A stretch of DNA of 46,785 nt from an uncultured Lachnospiraceae bacterium. GTDB lineage: Bacteria; Bacillota; Clostridia; Lachnospirales; Lachnospiraceae. The notes under the pieces were generated by a model. It made no database searches, was not told the DNA's origin, and saw only the letters and a program-made list of their open reading frames with translations. Of the stretch, positions 14,465 to 23,573 are shown one piece after another. Where the stretch lies: positions 1 through 46,785 of the forward strand of contig CACYPS010000019.1 in NCBI GenBank assembly GCA_902776305.1, given 5' to 3'. The stretch's first letter is position 1. Every line of letters begins with the position of its first letter. The position numbers were made by a program, and so were the translations under genes.

Positions 14465-17055
14465 ATGATCGCTTCCGATACACGGCCGGTCAGACCATGC
14501 TCATCCCTGTCGATGATAATTGTAGATCCCTCGTGGATCTCACTTCTGAGAATGATCTTGGCAGCCAAAGTCTCCACGTTCTGCTGCAGATAACGCTTGA
14601 GCGGTCTTGCTCCGTACACCGGATCATACGCCTGCTCAATGCAGTAATCCCTCGCCTCATCTGTCAGACGGATACTGATCTGCTGCTCTGCCAGTCTCTT
14701 ATTGAGGTCCTTCATCAGCAGCTCTACGATTCCGCCGATATTTTCCTTCGTCAGCGGCTTGAACATGATTGTCTCGTCGAGACGGTTCAGGAATTCCGGA
14801 CGGAAGTGTGTTCTGAGTTCATTTTTTACCATCTCCACAGCATAATTCTGAATCTCACCGTTCTCGTCAATGCCGTCGAGCAGGAACTGGGAACCCAGGT
14901 TGGATGTCATAATAATAATCGTGTTCTTGAAATCGACCGTTCTACCCTGGCTGTCCGTGATATGGCCGTCGTCAAGGACCTGAAGCAGCACGTTAAATAC
15001 ATCGGGATGCGCTTTTTCGATTTCATCGAAGAGGACCACGGAAAACGGCTTTCTGCGGACTGCTTCCGTCAGCTGACCGCCCTCATCGTATCCTACATAT
15101 CCGGGAGGTGCTCCGATCAGGCGGGATACGGAGAATTTCTCCATGTACTCGCTCATATCGATACGCACCATGTTGTTCTCGTCGTCGAAAAGGTTATAAG
15201 CCAGCGTCTTCGCGAGTTCTGTCTTGCCGACGCCTGTAGGACCGAGGAACAGGAAGGAACCGATCGGTCTCTTCGGATCCTTGATTCCGGCCTTGGAACG
15301 AAGGATCGCGTCAGATACCTTGCTGACCGCCTCGTCCTGTCCGATCACTCTCTTGTGGAGCTCATCCTCAAGGTTCAGGACTTTTTCTCTCTCCCCTTCC
15401 GTCAGCTTACTGACCGGAATGCCCGTCCACTTGGATACGACTCTGCCGATTTCATCGTCCGTCACTTCCTCATGGACCATGGAATGATCCTTGTCCTTCA
15501 TGCGGTTCTCCGCTTCGGCCATTTCCTTCTGAAGCTTCGGAAGCTCTCCGTACTGAAGCTGTGCTGCCTTCTCAAGATTGTATTCGCGCTTGGCTATCTC
15601 GATCTGTGAATTCAGCTCATCGATCTTCTCACGGTAGACTTTGAGTCCGTCTACGGCTTTTTTCTCGTTCTCCCACTGTGCTTTCTGCGCGTTAAAGACG
15701 TCTCTCTGCTCAGCCAGGTTCTTCTGAAGCGTTGCAAGTCTCTCACGGCTCAGATTATCCGTTTCCTTCTTGAGCGCAGCCTCCTCGATTTCCATCTGCA
15801 TGATATGTCTCTGCATCTCATCGAGTTCTGTCGGGAGAGAGTTCAGTTCGGATTTGATAAGAGCGCACGCCTCATCCACCAGGTCAATGGCCTTGTCCGG
15901 CAGGAACCTGTCCGTAATGTACCGCTGTGAGAGCGTTGCAGCCGCCACGAGGGCACTGTCGGTAATCTTTACGCCGTGATATACCTCATACCTCTCTTTG
16001 AGACCTCTGAGGATGGATATCGTCTCTTCAAGGGAAGGTTCATCAACCAGCACCGGCTGAAATCTTCTCTCGAGTGCTTTATCCTTCTCGATGTATTTTC
16101 TGTACTCATCCAGTGTCGTAGCACCGATGCAATGCAGTTCGCCACGCGCCAGCATCGGCTTCAGCATGTTCCCTGCGTCCATCGCTCCGTCGGTCTTGCC
16201 CGCACCCACGATCAGATGAAGTTCATCAATGAAGAGAATGATTTCGCCTTCCGACTTCCGAACTTCCTCAAGCACTGCTTTCAATCTCTCTTCGAACTCG
16301 CCTCTGTACTTGGCTCCGGCAACGAGCGCGCCCATATCAAGAGCAAATATATGCTTATTCTTCAGATTTTCAGGAACATCGCCTGCGACAATTCTCTGAG
16401 CCAGACCTTCTACCGCTGCCGTCTTGCCGACGCCGGGCTCACCGATCAGGACCGGATTATTCTTGGTCTTTCTCGAAAGAATGAGGATCGCATTGCGGAT
16501 CTCATCATCACGGCCTATGACCGGATCCAGTTTCTGCGCTCTGGCTTTCTCCACAAGATCCGTACCGTATTTATTCAGAGTATCGTATGTGGCTTCGGGA
16601 TTGTCGGTCGTCACCCTCTGGTTACCACGCACGGTACTCAGCGCCTTCAGGAATGTATCGCGGTTGATACCGAAGCGCTTAAGCAGCGGCTTTACAGTCC
16701 TGCTCTCGTTTCTGATCACAGAAAGGAAAAGATGCTCAACGGAAACATATTCGTCTCCCATCGACTTAGCTTCATCTTCAGCCTTGATGAGCGCCTTGTT
16801 CAGATCCGCGCCGATGTAAGGCTTGCCTCCGCTGACCTTTACGCGGCTTTCGATTGCTGCCACAACAGCATCCGTGAACATTTTCGGTTCTATATTCATT
16901 TTCTCAATGAGCTTCAGGATCAGGCTGTCTTCCTGTGTCAGAAGAGCGTAGATCAGATGCTCCTGCTCTACTTCCTGATTACCGAAGTCATATGCGATCT
17001 TCTCCAGATTCTGGATCGCGTCCATTGATTTCTGTGTAAATTTCTGAATGTTCAT
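14449..17055 (-). CDS. clpB: ATP-dependent disaggregase ClpB
   Basis: An 868-residue Hsp100 chaperone that, with DnaK, rescues proteins from aggregates. It has an N-terminal Clp repeat domain (~1-145), first AAA+ domain with Walker [14 protein letters not shown], a long coiled-coil middle domain (~395-525, distinguishing ClpB from ClpC/ClpA), and second AAA+ domain with [14 protein letters not shown]. Other signatures are [15 protein letters not shown] and [21 protein letters not shown] placed the start at 17055 ([10 protein letters not shown]) because GGAGGTG precedes it and all ClpB proteins begin like this; the 57 codons upstream are the untranslated leader. Transcription is under a CIRCE-overlapped promoter, so it is HrcA-controlled. 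Confidence 0.97.
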   Translation of the reverse strand: MNIQKFTQKSMDAIQNLEKIAYDFGNQEVEQEHLIYALLTQEDSLILKLIEKMNIEPKMFTDAVVAAIESRVKVSGGKPYIGADLNKALIKAEDEAKSMGDEYVSVEHLFLSVIRNESRTVKPLLKRFGINRDTFLKALSTVRGNQRVTTDNPEATYDTLNKYGTDLVEKARAQKLDPVIGRDDEIRNAILILSRKTKNNPVLIGEPGVGKTAAVEGLAQRIVAGDVPENLKNKHIFALDMGALVAGAKYRGEFEERLKAVLEEVRKSEGEIILFIDELHLIVGAGKTDGAMDAGNMLKPMLARGELHCIGATTLDEYRKYIEKDKALERRFQPVLVDEPSLEETISILRGLKERYEVYHGVKITDSALVAAATLSQRYITDRFLPDKAIDLVDEACALIKSELNSLPTELDEMQRHIMQMEIEEAALKKETDNLSRERLATLQKNLAEQRDVFNAQKAQWENEKKAVDGLKVYREKIDELNSQIEIAKREYNLEKAAQLQYGELPKLQKEMAEAENRMKDKDHSMVHEEVTDDEIGRVVSKWTGIPVSKLTEGEREKVLNLEDELHKRVIGQDEAVSKVSDAILRSKAGIKDPKRPIGSFLFLGPTGVGKTELAKTLAYNLFDDENNMVRIDMSEYMEKFSVSRLIGAPPGYVGYDEGGQLTEAVRRKPFSVVLFDEIEKAHPDVFNVLLQVLDDGHITDSQGRTVDFKNTIIIMTSNLGSQFLLDGIDENGEIQNYAVEMVKNELRTHFRPEFLNRLDETIMFKPLTKENIGGIVELLMKDLNKRLAEQQISIRLTDEARDYCIEQAYDPVYGARPLKRYLQQNVETLAAKIILRSEIHEGSTIIIDRDEHGLTGRVSEAIIVEEE

Positions 17056-17197
17056 GTATCCACCTCCTCTCAGAAATCTCTTTCTGAGCTGACACGGAAC
17101 CGTTTCCGGGTCCGCGCCTGCCTGCAGCACAACAAAAGTACCGCAGACATGAACAGAGTTCATATTACCTCTTGCTCCGGTGCTCTGTTCTATTTGC

Positions 17198-17226
17198 ACT
17201 ATAACACGAAAATTAGCACTCGTCAA
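17198..17226 (-). promoter_or_regulatory. SigmaA-type promoter of clpB
   Basis: On the minus strand TTGACG (17221-17226, 5 of 6) and TATAGT (17198-17203) are 17 bp apart. The predicted leader is about 135 bases. The -35 box lies inside the CIRCE element, so HrcA bound there would block RNA polymerase. Confidence 0.75.
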
Positions 17227-17239
17227 TAACGAGTGCTAA
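17213..17239. promoter_or_regulatory. CIRCE operator (HrcA binding site)
   Basis: TTAGCACTC-N9-GAGTGCTAA is a perfect match to the CIRCE consensus, both arms intact with the standard 9-bp spacer (GTCAATAAC). It controls class I heat-shock genes through the HrcA repressor. It is more commonly reported at groESL and dnaK than at clpB. Confidence 0.97.
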
Positions 17240-17266
17240 TAATTTTAAACATTTTTTTACTGAATT

Positions 17267-18583
17267 CTATGGTTCTAAATCATATTTTATTTTATCATGA
17301 ACACTGATGTCTCTGCCGAGCTGCACTTCCACCATTTTCAGCTCCGTGAGAGCTATGACGGTATGCCGGCTTCCTGCCCGCATCTTTATCACGTCCCCTA
17401 CCGAGACCTCTTTCTTCTCACCGTCTACCACTGTCGTACCTTTTCCTGATATGACCACCCATACCTCATCGCGGTGTAAGTGGCTGTGATAGTTCATCTG
17501 ATGTCCCGGATTCAGGGTGACCTTGATCGTCAGGCTGTCGTGCTCAACGTCCAGCACCCGGAAGCTGCCCCAGGACTTTTCGGCGTACATGATCTGCTGA
17601 TCGATTCCGTCGACATACGGTTTGATGAAGCTCGACTGATGTTTATCGGATATCAGGATTCCGTCGGGACTTGCCGAAATAACGACATTGTTAAGCCCCA
17701 TGGCCAGGATGGGAACATTCAGTTCATTAATTACGTGCACATTTTCGCAGGTCGGATCCATGATGACTTCACCGATCGAGCTCTCCGTCATGGCTTCCGT
17801 GAGCGTATTCCATGTTCCGAGGTCCTTCCACTCTCCGTGGAAACGCATGACCTGAATATTTTCCTCTTTCTCGACGACAGCATAATCGAAACTGGTTTTC
17901 GGCAGTGACTCATACTTCTCGAACAGGTCCTGATAGTCCGTAAAATCAATGAACTCACGGGCGCGGTCCAATACATATCTGAGTTTAAATGCAAATACGC
18001 CGCCGTTCCACAGCGCCCCCTGTTCGATATACTTTTTCGCCATCAGATAATTCGGCTTTTCCTTGAATGTGAGAACGCGGCTCACCGCTTCCTTATCTTC
18101 CGGTATAATATATCCGTACTTTTCGCTGGGGTATGTCGCTTCTATGCCCATGAGGACAATATTGGCCTCTCCCTTATCAGCCTGCTCGCTGAGCAGTTTC
18201 AGACCTTCAAAATAATCATCATTTACATACGGGTCTACCGGGCATACGACGACCGCCTCATCCTCCGGTATGAGCTGTATATAATGCAGATAAGCCGTTG
18301 CCAGAACAATAGCCGGAAACGTGTCCCTCCTGCAGGGCTCGATGGAAATGCCGACCTCTTCCCCCAACTGGTTGTGAATGGCGGAGACCTGTGACTTTGA
18401 CGTAGCGATCGTCACCTGCGCATCCGGGTCCACCTGGAGAATCTGGCGGTACACTTTCTGGACCATGGACTCATATTCCCCGTCGTCCCGCTTGAATATT
18501 TTGATGAACTGTTTGGAACGGATATCATTGGACAGCGGCCAGAGACGTTTCCCTGATCCGCCGGATAGCAAAACGATATTCAT
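17267..18583 (-). CDS. manC: Mannose-1-phosphate guanylyltransferase with C-terminal cupin domain
   Basis: A 438-residue enzyme making GDP-mannose from mannose-1-phosphate and GTP. The N-terminal nucleotidyltransferase has LLSGGSGKRLWPLSNDIRSK (signature GGSGxRLWPLS, with Ser replacing the usual Pro of PKQF) and VLTFKEKPNYLMAKKYI (the EKP sugar-phosphate motif). The C-terminal ~120 residues are a cupin (MNYHSHLHRDEVWVVISGKG), as in bifunctional ManC/ManA proteins, though a separate isomerase activity is not certain. AGAGGAG precedes the start. It lies 10 bp after fcl and closes the polysaccharide transcript, supplying the substrate for gmd. No terminator is seen before the clpB promoter, so read-through into clpB is possible. 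Confidence 0.93.
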   Translation of the reverse strand: MNIVLLSGGSGKRLWPLSNDIRSKQFIKIFKRDDGEYESMVQKVYRQILQVDPDAQVTIATSKSQVSAIHNQLGEEVGISIEPCRRDTFPAIVLATAYLHYIQLIPEDEAVVVCPVDPYVNDDYFEGLKLLSEQADKGEANIVLMGIEATYPSEKYGYIIPEDKEAVSRVLTFKEKPNYLMAKKYIEQGALWNGGVFAFKLRYVLDRAREFIDFTDYQDLFEKYESLPKTSFDYAVVEKEENIQVMRFHGEWKDLGTWNTLTEAMTESSIGEVIMDPTCENVHVINELNVPILAMGLNNVVISASPDGILISDKHQSSFIKPYVDGIDQQIMYAEKSWGSFRVLDVEHDSLTIKVTLNPGHQMNYHSHLHRDEVWVVISGKGTTVVDGEKKEVSVGDVIKMRAGSRHTVIALTELKMVEVQLGRDISVHDKIKYDLEP

Positions 18584-18593
18584 AATACTCCTC

Positions 18594-19535
18594 TCAACGT
18601 TCAGCTCTCATCGGGTTACTGAGGAAATCCTCGTAAGATAATCTGATTCCGTCCTCAAGTTCTGTCATATACTTCCATCCCAATGCTTCCGCCTTGCTGA
18701 CATCCAGAAGTTTTCTGGGCGTACCGTTCGGCTTTGTGGTATCCCAGCGTATTTCTCCCTCGTATCCGACGACCCGGGCGACCAGTTCAGTGAGCTCTTT
18801 GATACTGAGCTCCTTGCCTGTTCCGGCATTGACAGTCTCGTTGCCACTATAGTTGTTCATGAGGAACACGCACAGATTCGCGAGATCATCCACATAAAGG
18901 AACTCTCTGAGCGGAGTCCCGTCACCCCAGCATGTAACGTACGGAAGGTTGTTCACCTTCGCTTCATGGAATCGGCGAATCAGAGCAGGAAGAACATGGC
19001 TGTGCGTCGGATGATAATTATCATTCGGGCCGTACAGATTAGTCGGCATAACGGAAATATAATCTGTTCCGTACTGACGGTTCAGGAATTCACAGTATTT
19101 GAGACCGGAGATCTTAGCCAGGGCATACGCTTCATTGGTCTTCTCCAGTTCACTTGTCAGAAGGCAGCTCTCTTTCATCGGCTGCGGTGCCATGCGGGGA
19201 TAAATGCAGGAGCTTCCGAGAAATTCGAGCTTTTTGCATCCGTTTTCCCATGCGCTGTGAATGACATTCATCTCCATGATCATATTTATGTACATAAAAT
19301 CGGCAAGGGCTTCCGCATTCGCTGCGATGCCGCCTACCTTGGCTGCAGCCAGGAACACATACTCCGGCTTTTCCTCTGCGAAGAATTTTTCGACATCTTC
19401 CTGACGGCACAGGTCCAGTTCAGCGTGTGTGCGGGTCACTATGTTGGTGTATCCCTGTCTCACAAGCTCCCGTACAATTGCCGATCCGACCATGCCTCGG
19501 TGCCCGGCTACATATATTTTCGCGTCTTTTTCCAT
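18594..19535 (-). CDS. fcl: GDP-L-fucose synthase
   Basis: A 313-residue short-chain dehydrogenase of the WcaG/Fcl type, performing epimerisation and NADPH reduction of GDP-4-keto-6-deoxymannose to GDP-L-fucose. Features are the NADP fold [19 protein letters not shown] near the N-terminus, the Fcl-specific [20 protein letters not shown], the catalytic Ser in [14 protein letters not shown], and Tyr-x-x-x-Lys in [36 protein letters not shown] is another family hallmark. Length is standard. It is preceded by AAAGGAA, 28 bp after gmd, and is followed by manC, so the three-gene GDP-fucose cassette is complete. Confidence 0.96.
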   Translation of the reverse strand: MEKDAKIYVAGHRGMVGSAIVRELVRQGYTNIVTRTHAELDLCRQEDVEKFFAEEKPEYVFLAAAKVGGIAANAEALADFMYINMIMEMNVIHSAWENGCKKLEFLGSSCIYPRMAPQPMKESCLLTSELEKTNEAYALAKISGLKYCEFLNRQYGTDYISVMPTNLYGPNDNYHPTHSHVLPALIRRFHEAKVNNLPYVTCWGDGTPLREFLYVDDLANLCVFLMNNYSGNETVNAGTGKELSIKELTELVARVVGYEGEIRWDTTKPNGTPRKLLDVSKAEALGWKYMTELEDGIRLSYEDFLSNPMRAER

Positions 19536-19563
19536 TCTCGTTCCTTTCGTAGGCCTCTCCTCT

Positions 19564-20619
19564 TCAGTTGCCGGTATATTCCTTCAGAGCTCTTTCTCTC
19601 TTCGCGAGCGCTCTGTCATGCTCCGCCATGATCCGAACAAGTTCCTCATAACTTGTCTTCTGCGGATTCCATCCCAGCTCTGTCCTGGCTTTTGTCGGAT
19701 CTCCCCACAGATTATCCACATCGGTCGGGCGGAACCATTTCGGATTGATGGAAACCAGCAGCTTGCCGGTATCGGCGTCATATCCCTTTTCCGAGACGCC
19801 TTCCCCATCCCAGCGGATCGTCATACCGTTGGCGGCAAATGCCTTTTCCGTAAAATCCCGCACCGTATGCTGCTCACCCGTTGCAATCACGAAATCATCC
19901 GGTTTCTCCTGCTGCAGGATCAGCCACATACATTCAACATAGTCCTTCGCATAACCCCAGTCACGCAGAGAATCCATATTTCCCAGCTCAAGGTGGTCCT
20001 GTATGCCTTCCGCGATCCGCCCGGCAGCGAGTGTGATCTTTCTTGTGACAAAATTCTCACCTCTCCGCTCCGACTCGTGATTGAACAGAATACCGTTGGC
20101 GGCAAACATGCCGTAAGCCTCACGGTACTCCTTAACGATCCAGTAGCCGTACAGCTTTGCCACAGCATAGGGACTGTACGGATGGAAGGGAGTCGTCTCA
20201 CGCTGCGGGACTTCCTCGACCTTTCCGAAAAGCTCCGACGTCGAAGCCTGATATACTTTTGTTTTTTTCGCCAGTCCGACGATACGGACCGCCTCCAGTA
20301 TGCGAAGCACGCCAAGCGCATCGATGTCTCCCGAATACTCCGGAACATCGAAGGAAACCTGAACATGCGACTGCGCAGCGAGATTATAGATCTCATCCGG
20401 CTGAACAAGACCTATTATACGAATCAGCGAAGAAGAATCGGAAAGATCGCCGTCGTGAAGCGTGATCAGATTTTTTTCAATCAGATGATCTATGCGGGCA
20501 GTATTTGCTAAGGATGACCGACGTACGATGCCGTGCACCTCGTAGTCCTTCTCAAGCAGGAATTCAGCAAGATATGATCCATCCTGACCGGTTATCCCCG
20601 TTATTAGCGCTTTCTTCAT
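19564..20619 (-). CDS. gmd: GDP-mannose 4,6-dehydratase
   Basis: A 351-residue enzyme converting GDP-mannose to GDP-4-keto-6-deoxymannose, the committed step to GDP-L-fucose. It starts with the NADP-binding motif [20 protein letters not shown] and includes [24 protein letters not shown], the catalytic Thr/Glu region [39 protein letters not shown] and [17 protein letters not shown]. All are diagnostic. Length is normal. AAGGAGAG precedes the ATG. It lies 134 bp after the Wzy-like gene and 28 bp before fcl. Confidence 0.97.
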   Translation of the reverse strand: MKKALITGITGQDGSYLAEFLLEKDYEVHGIVRRSSLANTARIDHLIEKNLITLHDGDLSDSSSLIRIIGLVQPDEIYNLAAQSHVQVSFDVPEYSGDIDALGVLRILEAVRIVGLAKKTKVYQASTSELFGKVEEVPQRETTPFHPYSPYAVAKLYGYWIVKEYREAYGMFAANGILFNHESERRGENFVTRKITLAAGRIAEGIQDHLELGNMDSLRDWGYAKDYVECMWLILQQEKPDDFVIATGEQHTVRDFTEKAFAANGMTIRWDGEGVSEKGYDADTGKLLVSINPKWFRPTDVDNLWGDPTKARTELGWNPQKTSYEELVRIMAEHDRALAKRERALKEYTGN

Positions 20620-20753
20620 GTAACTCTCCTTATTTCAAGTACGTCTCTTCGTCTGTTGTCCTCCGCCTGTCAGGGAGGTGCTTCTCTCACTGAGATAATA
20701 CATGGAATTGCTTTATCTGTCAAAGACAGTTGTACTGTTATATATGTTCATTA

Positions 20754-22013
20754 TCAGAATTTTATGCGAAGCCCCAGGCTCTTTCTCGGTCTCACCGGGA
20801 TTCTTCCTGCTCCTCCGGAGGTAACGGGCGGCATCGGTCGCTGGAAAGATATCAGCGAAACAGGTATGAACATAAGCCATTCCATACTGATCTCATTCAT
20901 CATTCCGATGATCATCAGCCCTATAAAGCCTGAAAACAGTATGCAGTCACTGGTCTCGTGCCCCCGGTCTATCCGCATGATCATGGCAAGAAAAAGCCCG
21001 AAACCGACGATTCCGTAATTCATAAGAAGTTTCAGAATCAGATTGTAGGTATATTCGGTGCTCTGCCAGACGTTGCTTATGAGCGTGTGAGCAATGACCC
21101 CTTCATCGCCGTGTCCGAAGATCGGATTCTGTGCCACCGCGCTGAGATTATTGTTCCAGATGAACGTCCTGCCCGTAAAGGATAATTCTTTATGGAAGAC
21201 GCCGACAATAATTTTGTCCATGCCCGGAATACTCTGCCCTGTCACAAGGACAAAACTCATCACCATGACGAAGACAAATATCACCTTCGCGCTCACCGTT
21301 GCCGTCCTCGTTCTCTCACCGTGAAAATAATAAGCAAAAAGCATGACGGTCGCGGCATACGCTGCAATTCCCGTACTCGATCCTTCCATGAACGCTCTTC
21401 CGTCTTCACCGCTCATGATTATGGTGATCATCGAAATCACAATCAGCACATACAGTGCTCTCGTCCTTCTGACTGTATAGTAGTAGTATGCTGCGATGGT
21501 CGTAAAAAGGATCATATACAGCGGAATATTATTCTTGGAACCTAAGAGCCACTGTGCGCGCTCCACTGAAGAACCGATGGAGGACTTGATAATGCCGTCC
21601 GGATAAAGGATGAGTGTGAGAAAATTTAAATAAGTGAAAAATGAACACAGGTGATAGAGAAGACCAAGCCCCCGGGGGTTCCTGTCAAAAGTCCATTTTA
21701 CGAGAAAAATGCTTGTAAATGCCGGCAGCAGATTTCTTCTGGCAATAAGCGGAAACTTCTCGGGAGACTTCAGGATCAAAATCAGAATACAGTAGCCCAT
21801 AAATACCAGATACATAAGTACATCTGTTTTGACCGGAAACTCTTTTTTTCTGTAAATGAGCAAAACAAGAAAAGCGGCATACCCTGCAAGACTCAGAGCA
21901 TGGGAAGCCGCCGAACTGATACGCGGAATGATAGGGGGCAGAAAAAAAGCTGCCCACGCTATCAGTAGAATGCAGTCTTCAATTGTAACATCCCGTCTTA
22001 TTGTTTTATTCAT
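20754..22013 (-). CDS. Polytopic membrane protein, O-antigen ligase/polymerase (Wzy-like)
   Basis: A 419-residue, very hydrophobic protein with about ten predicted membrane helices and a large extracellular loop near residues 280-320 (LSFTGRTFIWNNNLSAVAQN, PIFGHGDEGVI). The motif TGR-x-x-x-W-x5-A/P-x-x-G-x-G is typical of O-antigen ligase/polymerase proteins (Wzy/WaaL). In a locus with two flippases and a Wzz-like protein the natural role is polymerisation of repeat units on the outer face of the membrane. The N-terminal start region is inside a 44-bp tandem repeat, and the ribosome binding site (AAAGAG) is weak. Confidence 0.8.
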   Translation of the reverse strand: MNKTIRRDVTIEDCILLIAWAAFFLPPIIPRISSAASHALSLAGYAAFLVLLIYRKKEFPVKTDVLMYLVFMGYCILILILKSPEKFPLIARRNLLPAFTSIFLVKWTFDRNPRGLGLLYHLCSFFTYLNFLTLILYPDGIIKSSIGSSVERAQWLLGSKNNIPLYMILFTTIAAYYYYTVRRTRALYVLIVISMITIIMSGEDGRAFMEGSSTGIAAYAATVMLFAYYFHGERTRTATVSAKVIFVFVMVMSFVLVTGQSIPGMDKIIVGVFHKELSFTGRTFIWNNNLSAVAQNPIFGHGDEGVIAHTLISNVWQSTEYTYNLILKLLMNYGIVGFGLFLAMIMRIDRGHETSDCILFSGFIGLMIIGMMNEISMEWLMFIPVSLISFQRPMPPVTSGGAGRIPVRPRKSLGLRIKF

Positions 22014-22128
22014 CTTTTACTCTTTGACACGATGTTCCAGTCTTATTGTTTATTCGTCTTTTACTCTTTGACACGATGTTCCAGTCTCATTGTTTATTCA
22101 TCTTTTACTCTTTGACATGACGTTCCCG
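21996..22128. repeat. Three tandem 44-45-bp repeats duplicating the wzy start region
   Basis: Three contiguous units (21996-22040, 22041-22084, 22085-22128) share TTATTGTTTATTCATCTTTT and the following ACTCTTTGACACGATGTTCC. The first contains the start codon and weak ribosome binding site of the Wzy-like gene. In the third the ATG is kept, giving a 4-codon mini-frame (M-N-K-Q-stop), and in the second it is ACG. The array fills the gap after the wzx gene. Confidence 0.85.
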
Positions 22129-22130
22129 CA

Positions 22131-23573
22131 TCATTGCTGCTTTCGCTTCATGAACAGTTCCCGGTTCTTCATGAACAGATAACCAAGGACCACTGCCAGT
22201 ACGGCGCAGATCATATATCTGAGAATTCTGTAAGGGTACAGGAAAAGCATTAAAGTCATGGCCCCCAGCATAAATACCGAAAAGACCACGATATATCGCA
22301 TATCGAAAAGCGCACCCCCGAGGTCATGCTCCGCTGCAACACGTCTCTGAAAAACGTAATGAGCCAGCGAATAAAGAATATAGCAGAACAATGTCGTGTA
22401 ACCTGCCGCGTAGTAACCGTAGATCCTGATAAATATGTAATTCAGAACGATATTTGCACCCGCGGCTATACAGGATGCAATCATAACGAACCCTGTCTTC
22501 TCATAGTAGAACTCTACTGTGCTGAAAAGCGGATAGAGAAATTTGAAATAGACCGCACACGCCACAGGCGGGACGATCCAGATCGCGTCATAGTATTCGA
22601 CCGGTGCAAATATGCTGATGACCTCCGGTCCCAATGCCATAACGCCGATGCAGGCGAGGCCTACCAGCGAGATTATGATCTTCGAATTTCGCCGGACTCC
22701 CGAACATTCTCCGTCCTTTATGCTTTTGTACATATACGGTGTGAACGAACTGTTTATCGCAGTGATAACAATCTGCATGATCGCGGCGATATTGTATGCG
22801 ACTGAATATATCGCTGCCTCGCCTTTGCCGATCATGTTCCCGATCATAATACGGTCTGCCTGATTCAGGATCTGGCTGGACAGGTAATGCGGAATGAGAG
22901 GAATATTAAAAGCGAGTGCAAATCTCCAGTAGTCTCTGATGTAAAAAGCCTTGCCTTTGACCATGTTATAAATGTAAAAGACAAGACCGATACATGCCTG
23001 AACAAATACATATGACAGGATTCTCGCTTCCGCTTTATACTCTGTGTTCAGTACAGTCAAAACGCCGAGCAGAGGGCTTCCTATCGCCATGATCAAAGTG
23101 ACGACAACAAGCTTTCGATACTTATAGTCATATCGCTCTTTGGCAGCCCAGAAGTTAAAGGCCGGCACAAAGAGAAGCTCAATGAACATGGCGTAAACGA
23201 ATAGGGATGAAAGTTTCATCTTATCGTTCCAGAAGCCCGGAGCGATAAGGTATACAAGGAACAGGGCTGCCGTGATGACGGTCGTAAGACCTGTCATACT
23301 TGACGAAAAGCGTTCCCTGTCATCCGGGTACTTAGTCATCCCGTTGTTAAAAACACCGTAATACAGATTGAGTGTGGCAAATATGGAGACGATCTGATAC
23401 CAGGCTTGATAATTCGTGTATTCGCCATACTGTGCCGTCGACATGAGCCGGGTAAAGATCGGCGTGGAGATAAGCGATATACCCTTCTGAATGACATTGC
23501 ACAGAGTGAACCACAGAGACGCTTTCACAGGCGCCGGTATTTTACGGTATTTGTCAATCAGTTTATTTGTCAT
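22131..23573 (-). CDS. Polysaccharide flippase (Wzx, MATE/MOP superfamily), copy 1
   Basis: A 480-residue protein with about 12-14 membrane helices and the N-terminal MOP-flippase pattern SLWFTLCNVIQKGISLISTP and FTRLMSTAQYGEYTNYQAWY. Further typical blocks are FNIPLIPHYLSSQILNQADR and IMIGNMIGKGEAAIYSVAYN. Such proteins flip undecaprenyl-linked oligosaccharide across the cytoplasmic membrane. Its ATG overlaps the stop of the upstream kinase-like/methyltransferase gene (TAATG), suggesting translational coupling and a shared task. It is clearly different in sequence from the second flippase in the locus. Confidence 0.9.
   Translation of the reverse strand: MTNKLIDKYRKIPAPVKASLWFTLCNVIQKGISLISTPIFTRLMSTAQYGEYTNYQAWYQIVSIFATLNLYYGVFNNGMTKYPDDRERFSSSMTGLTTVITAALFLVYLIAPGFWNDKMKLSSLFVYAMFIELLFVPAFNFWAAKERYDYKYRKLVVVTLIMAIGSPLLGVLTVLNTEYKAEARILSYVFVQACIGLVFYIYNMVKGKAFYIRDYWRFALAFNIPLIPHYLSSQILNQADRIMIGNMIGKGEAAIYSVAYNIAAIMQIVITAINSSFTPYMYKSIKDGECSGVRRNSKIIISLVGLACIGVMALGPEVISIFAPVEYYDAIWIVPPVACAVYFKFLYPLFSTVEFYYEKTGFVMIASCIAAGANIVLNYIFIRIYGYYAAGYTTLFCYILYSLAHYVFQRRVAAEHDLGGALFDMRYIVVFSVFMLGAMTLMLFLYPYRILRYMICAVLAVVLGYLFMKNRELFMKRKQQ

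Noticed and set aside
14425-15609. 394-codon plus-strand frame opposite clpB
   Set aside because: Antisense to a perfectly conserved ClpB; composition typical of a shadow frame.
15976-17028. 350-codon plus-strand frame opposite the clpB N-terminal half
   Set aside because: Antisense shadow, no motif or initiation signal.
19429-20511. 360-codon plus-strand frame opposite fcl/gmd
   Set aside because: Overlaps two certain genes on the other strand and has no family resemblance.
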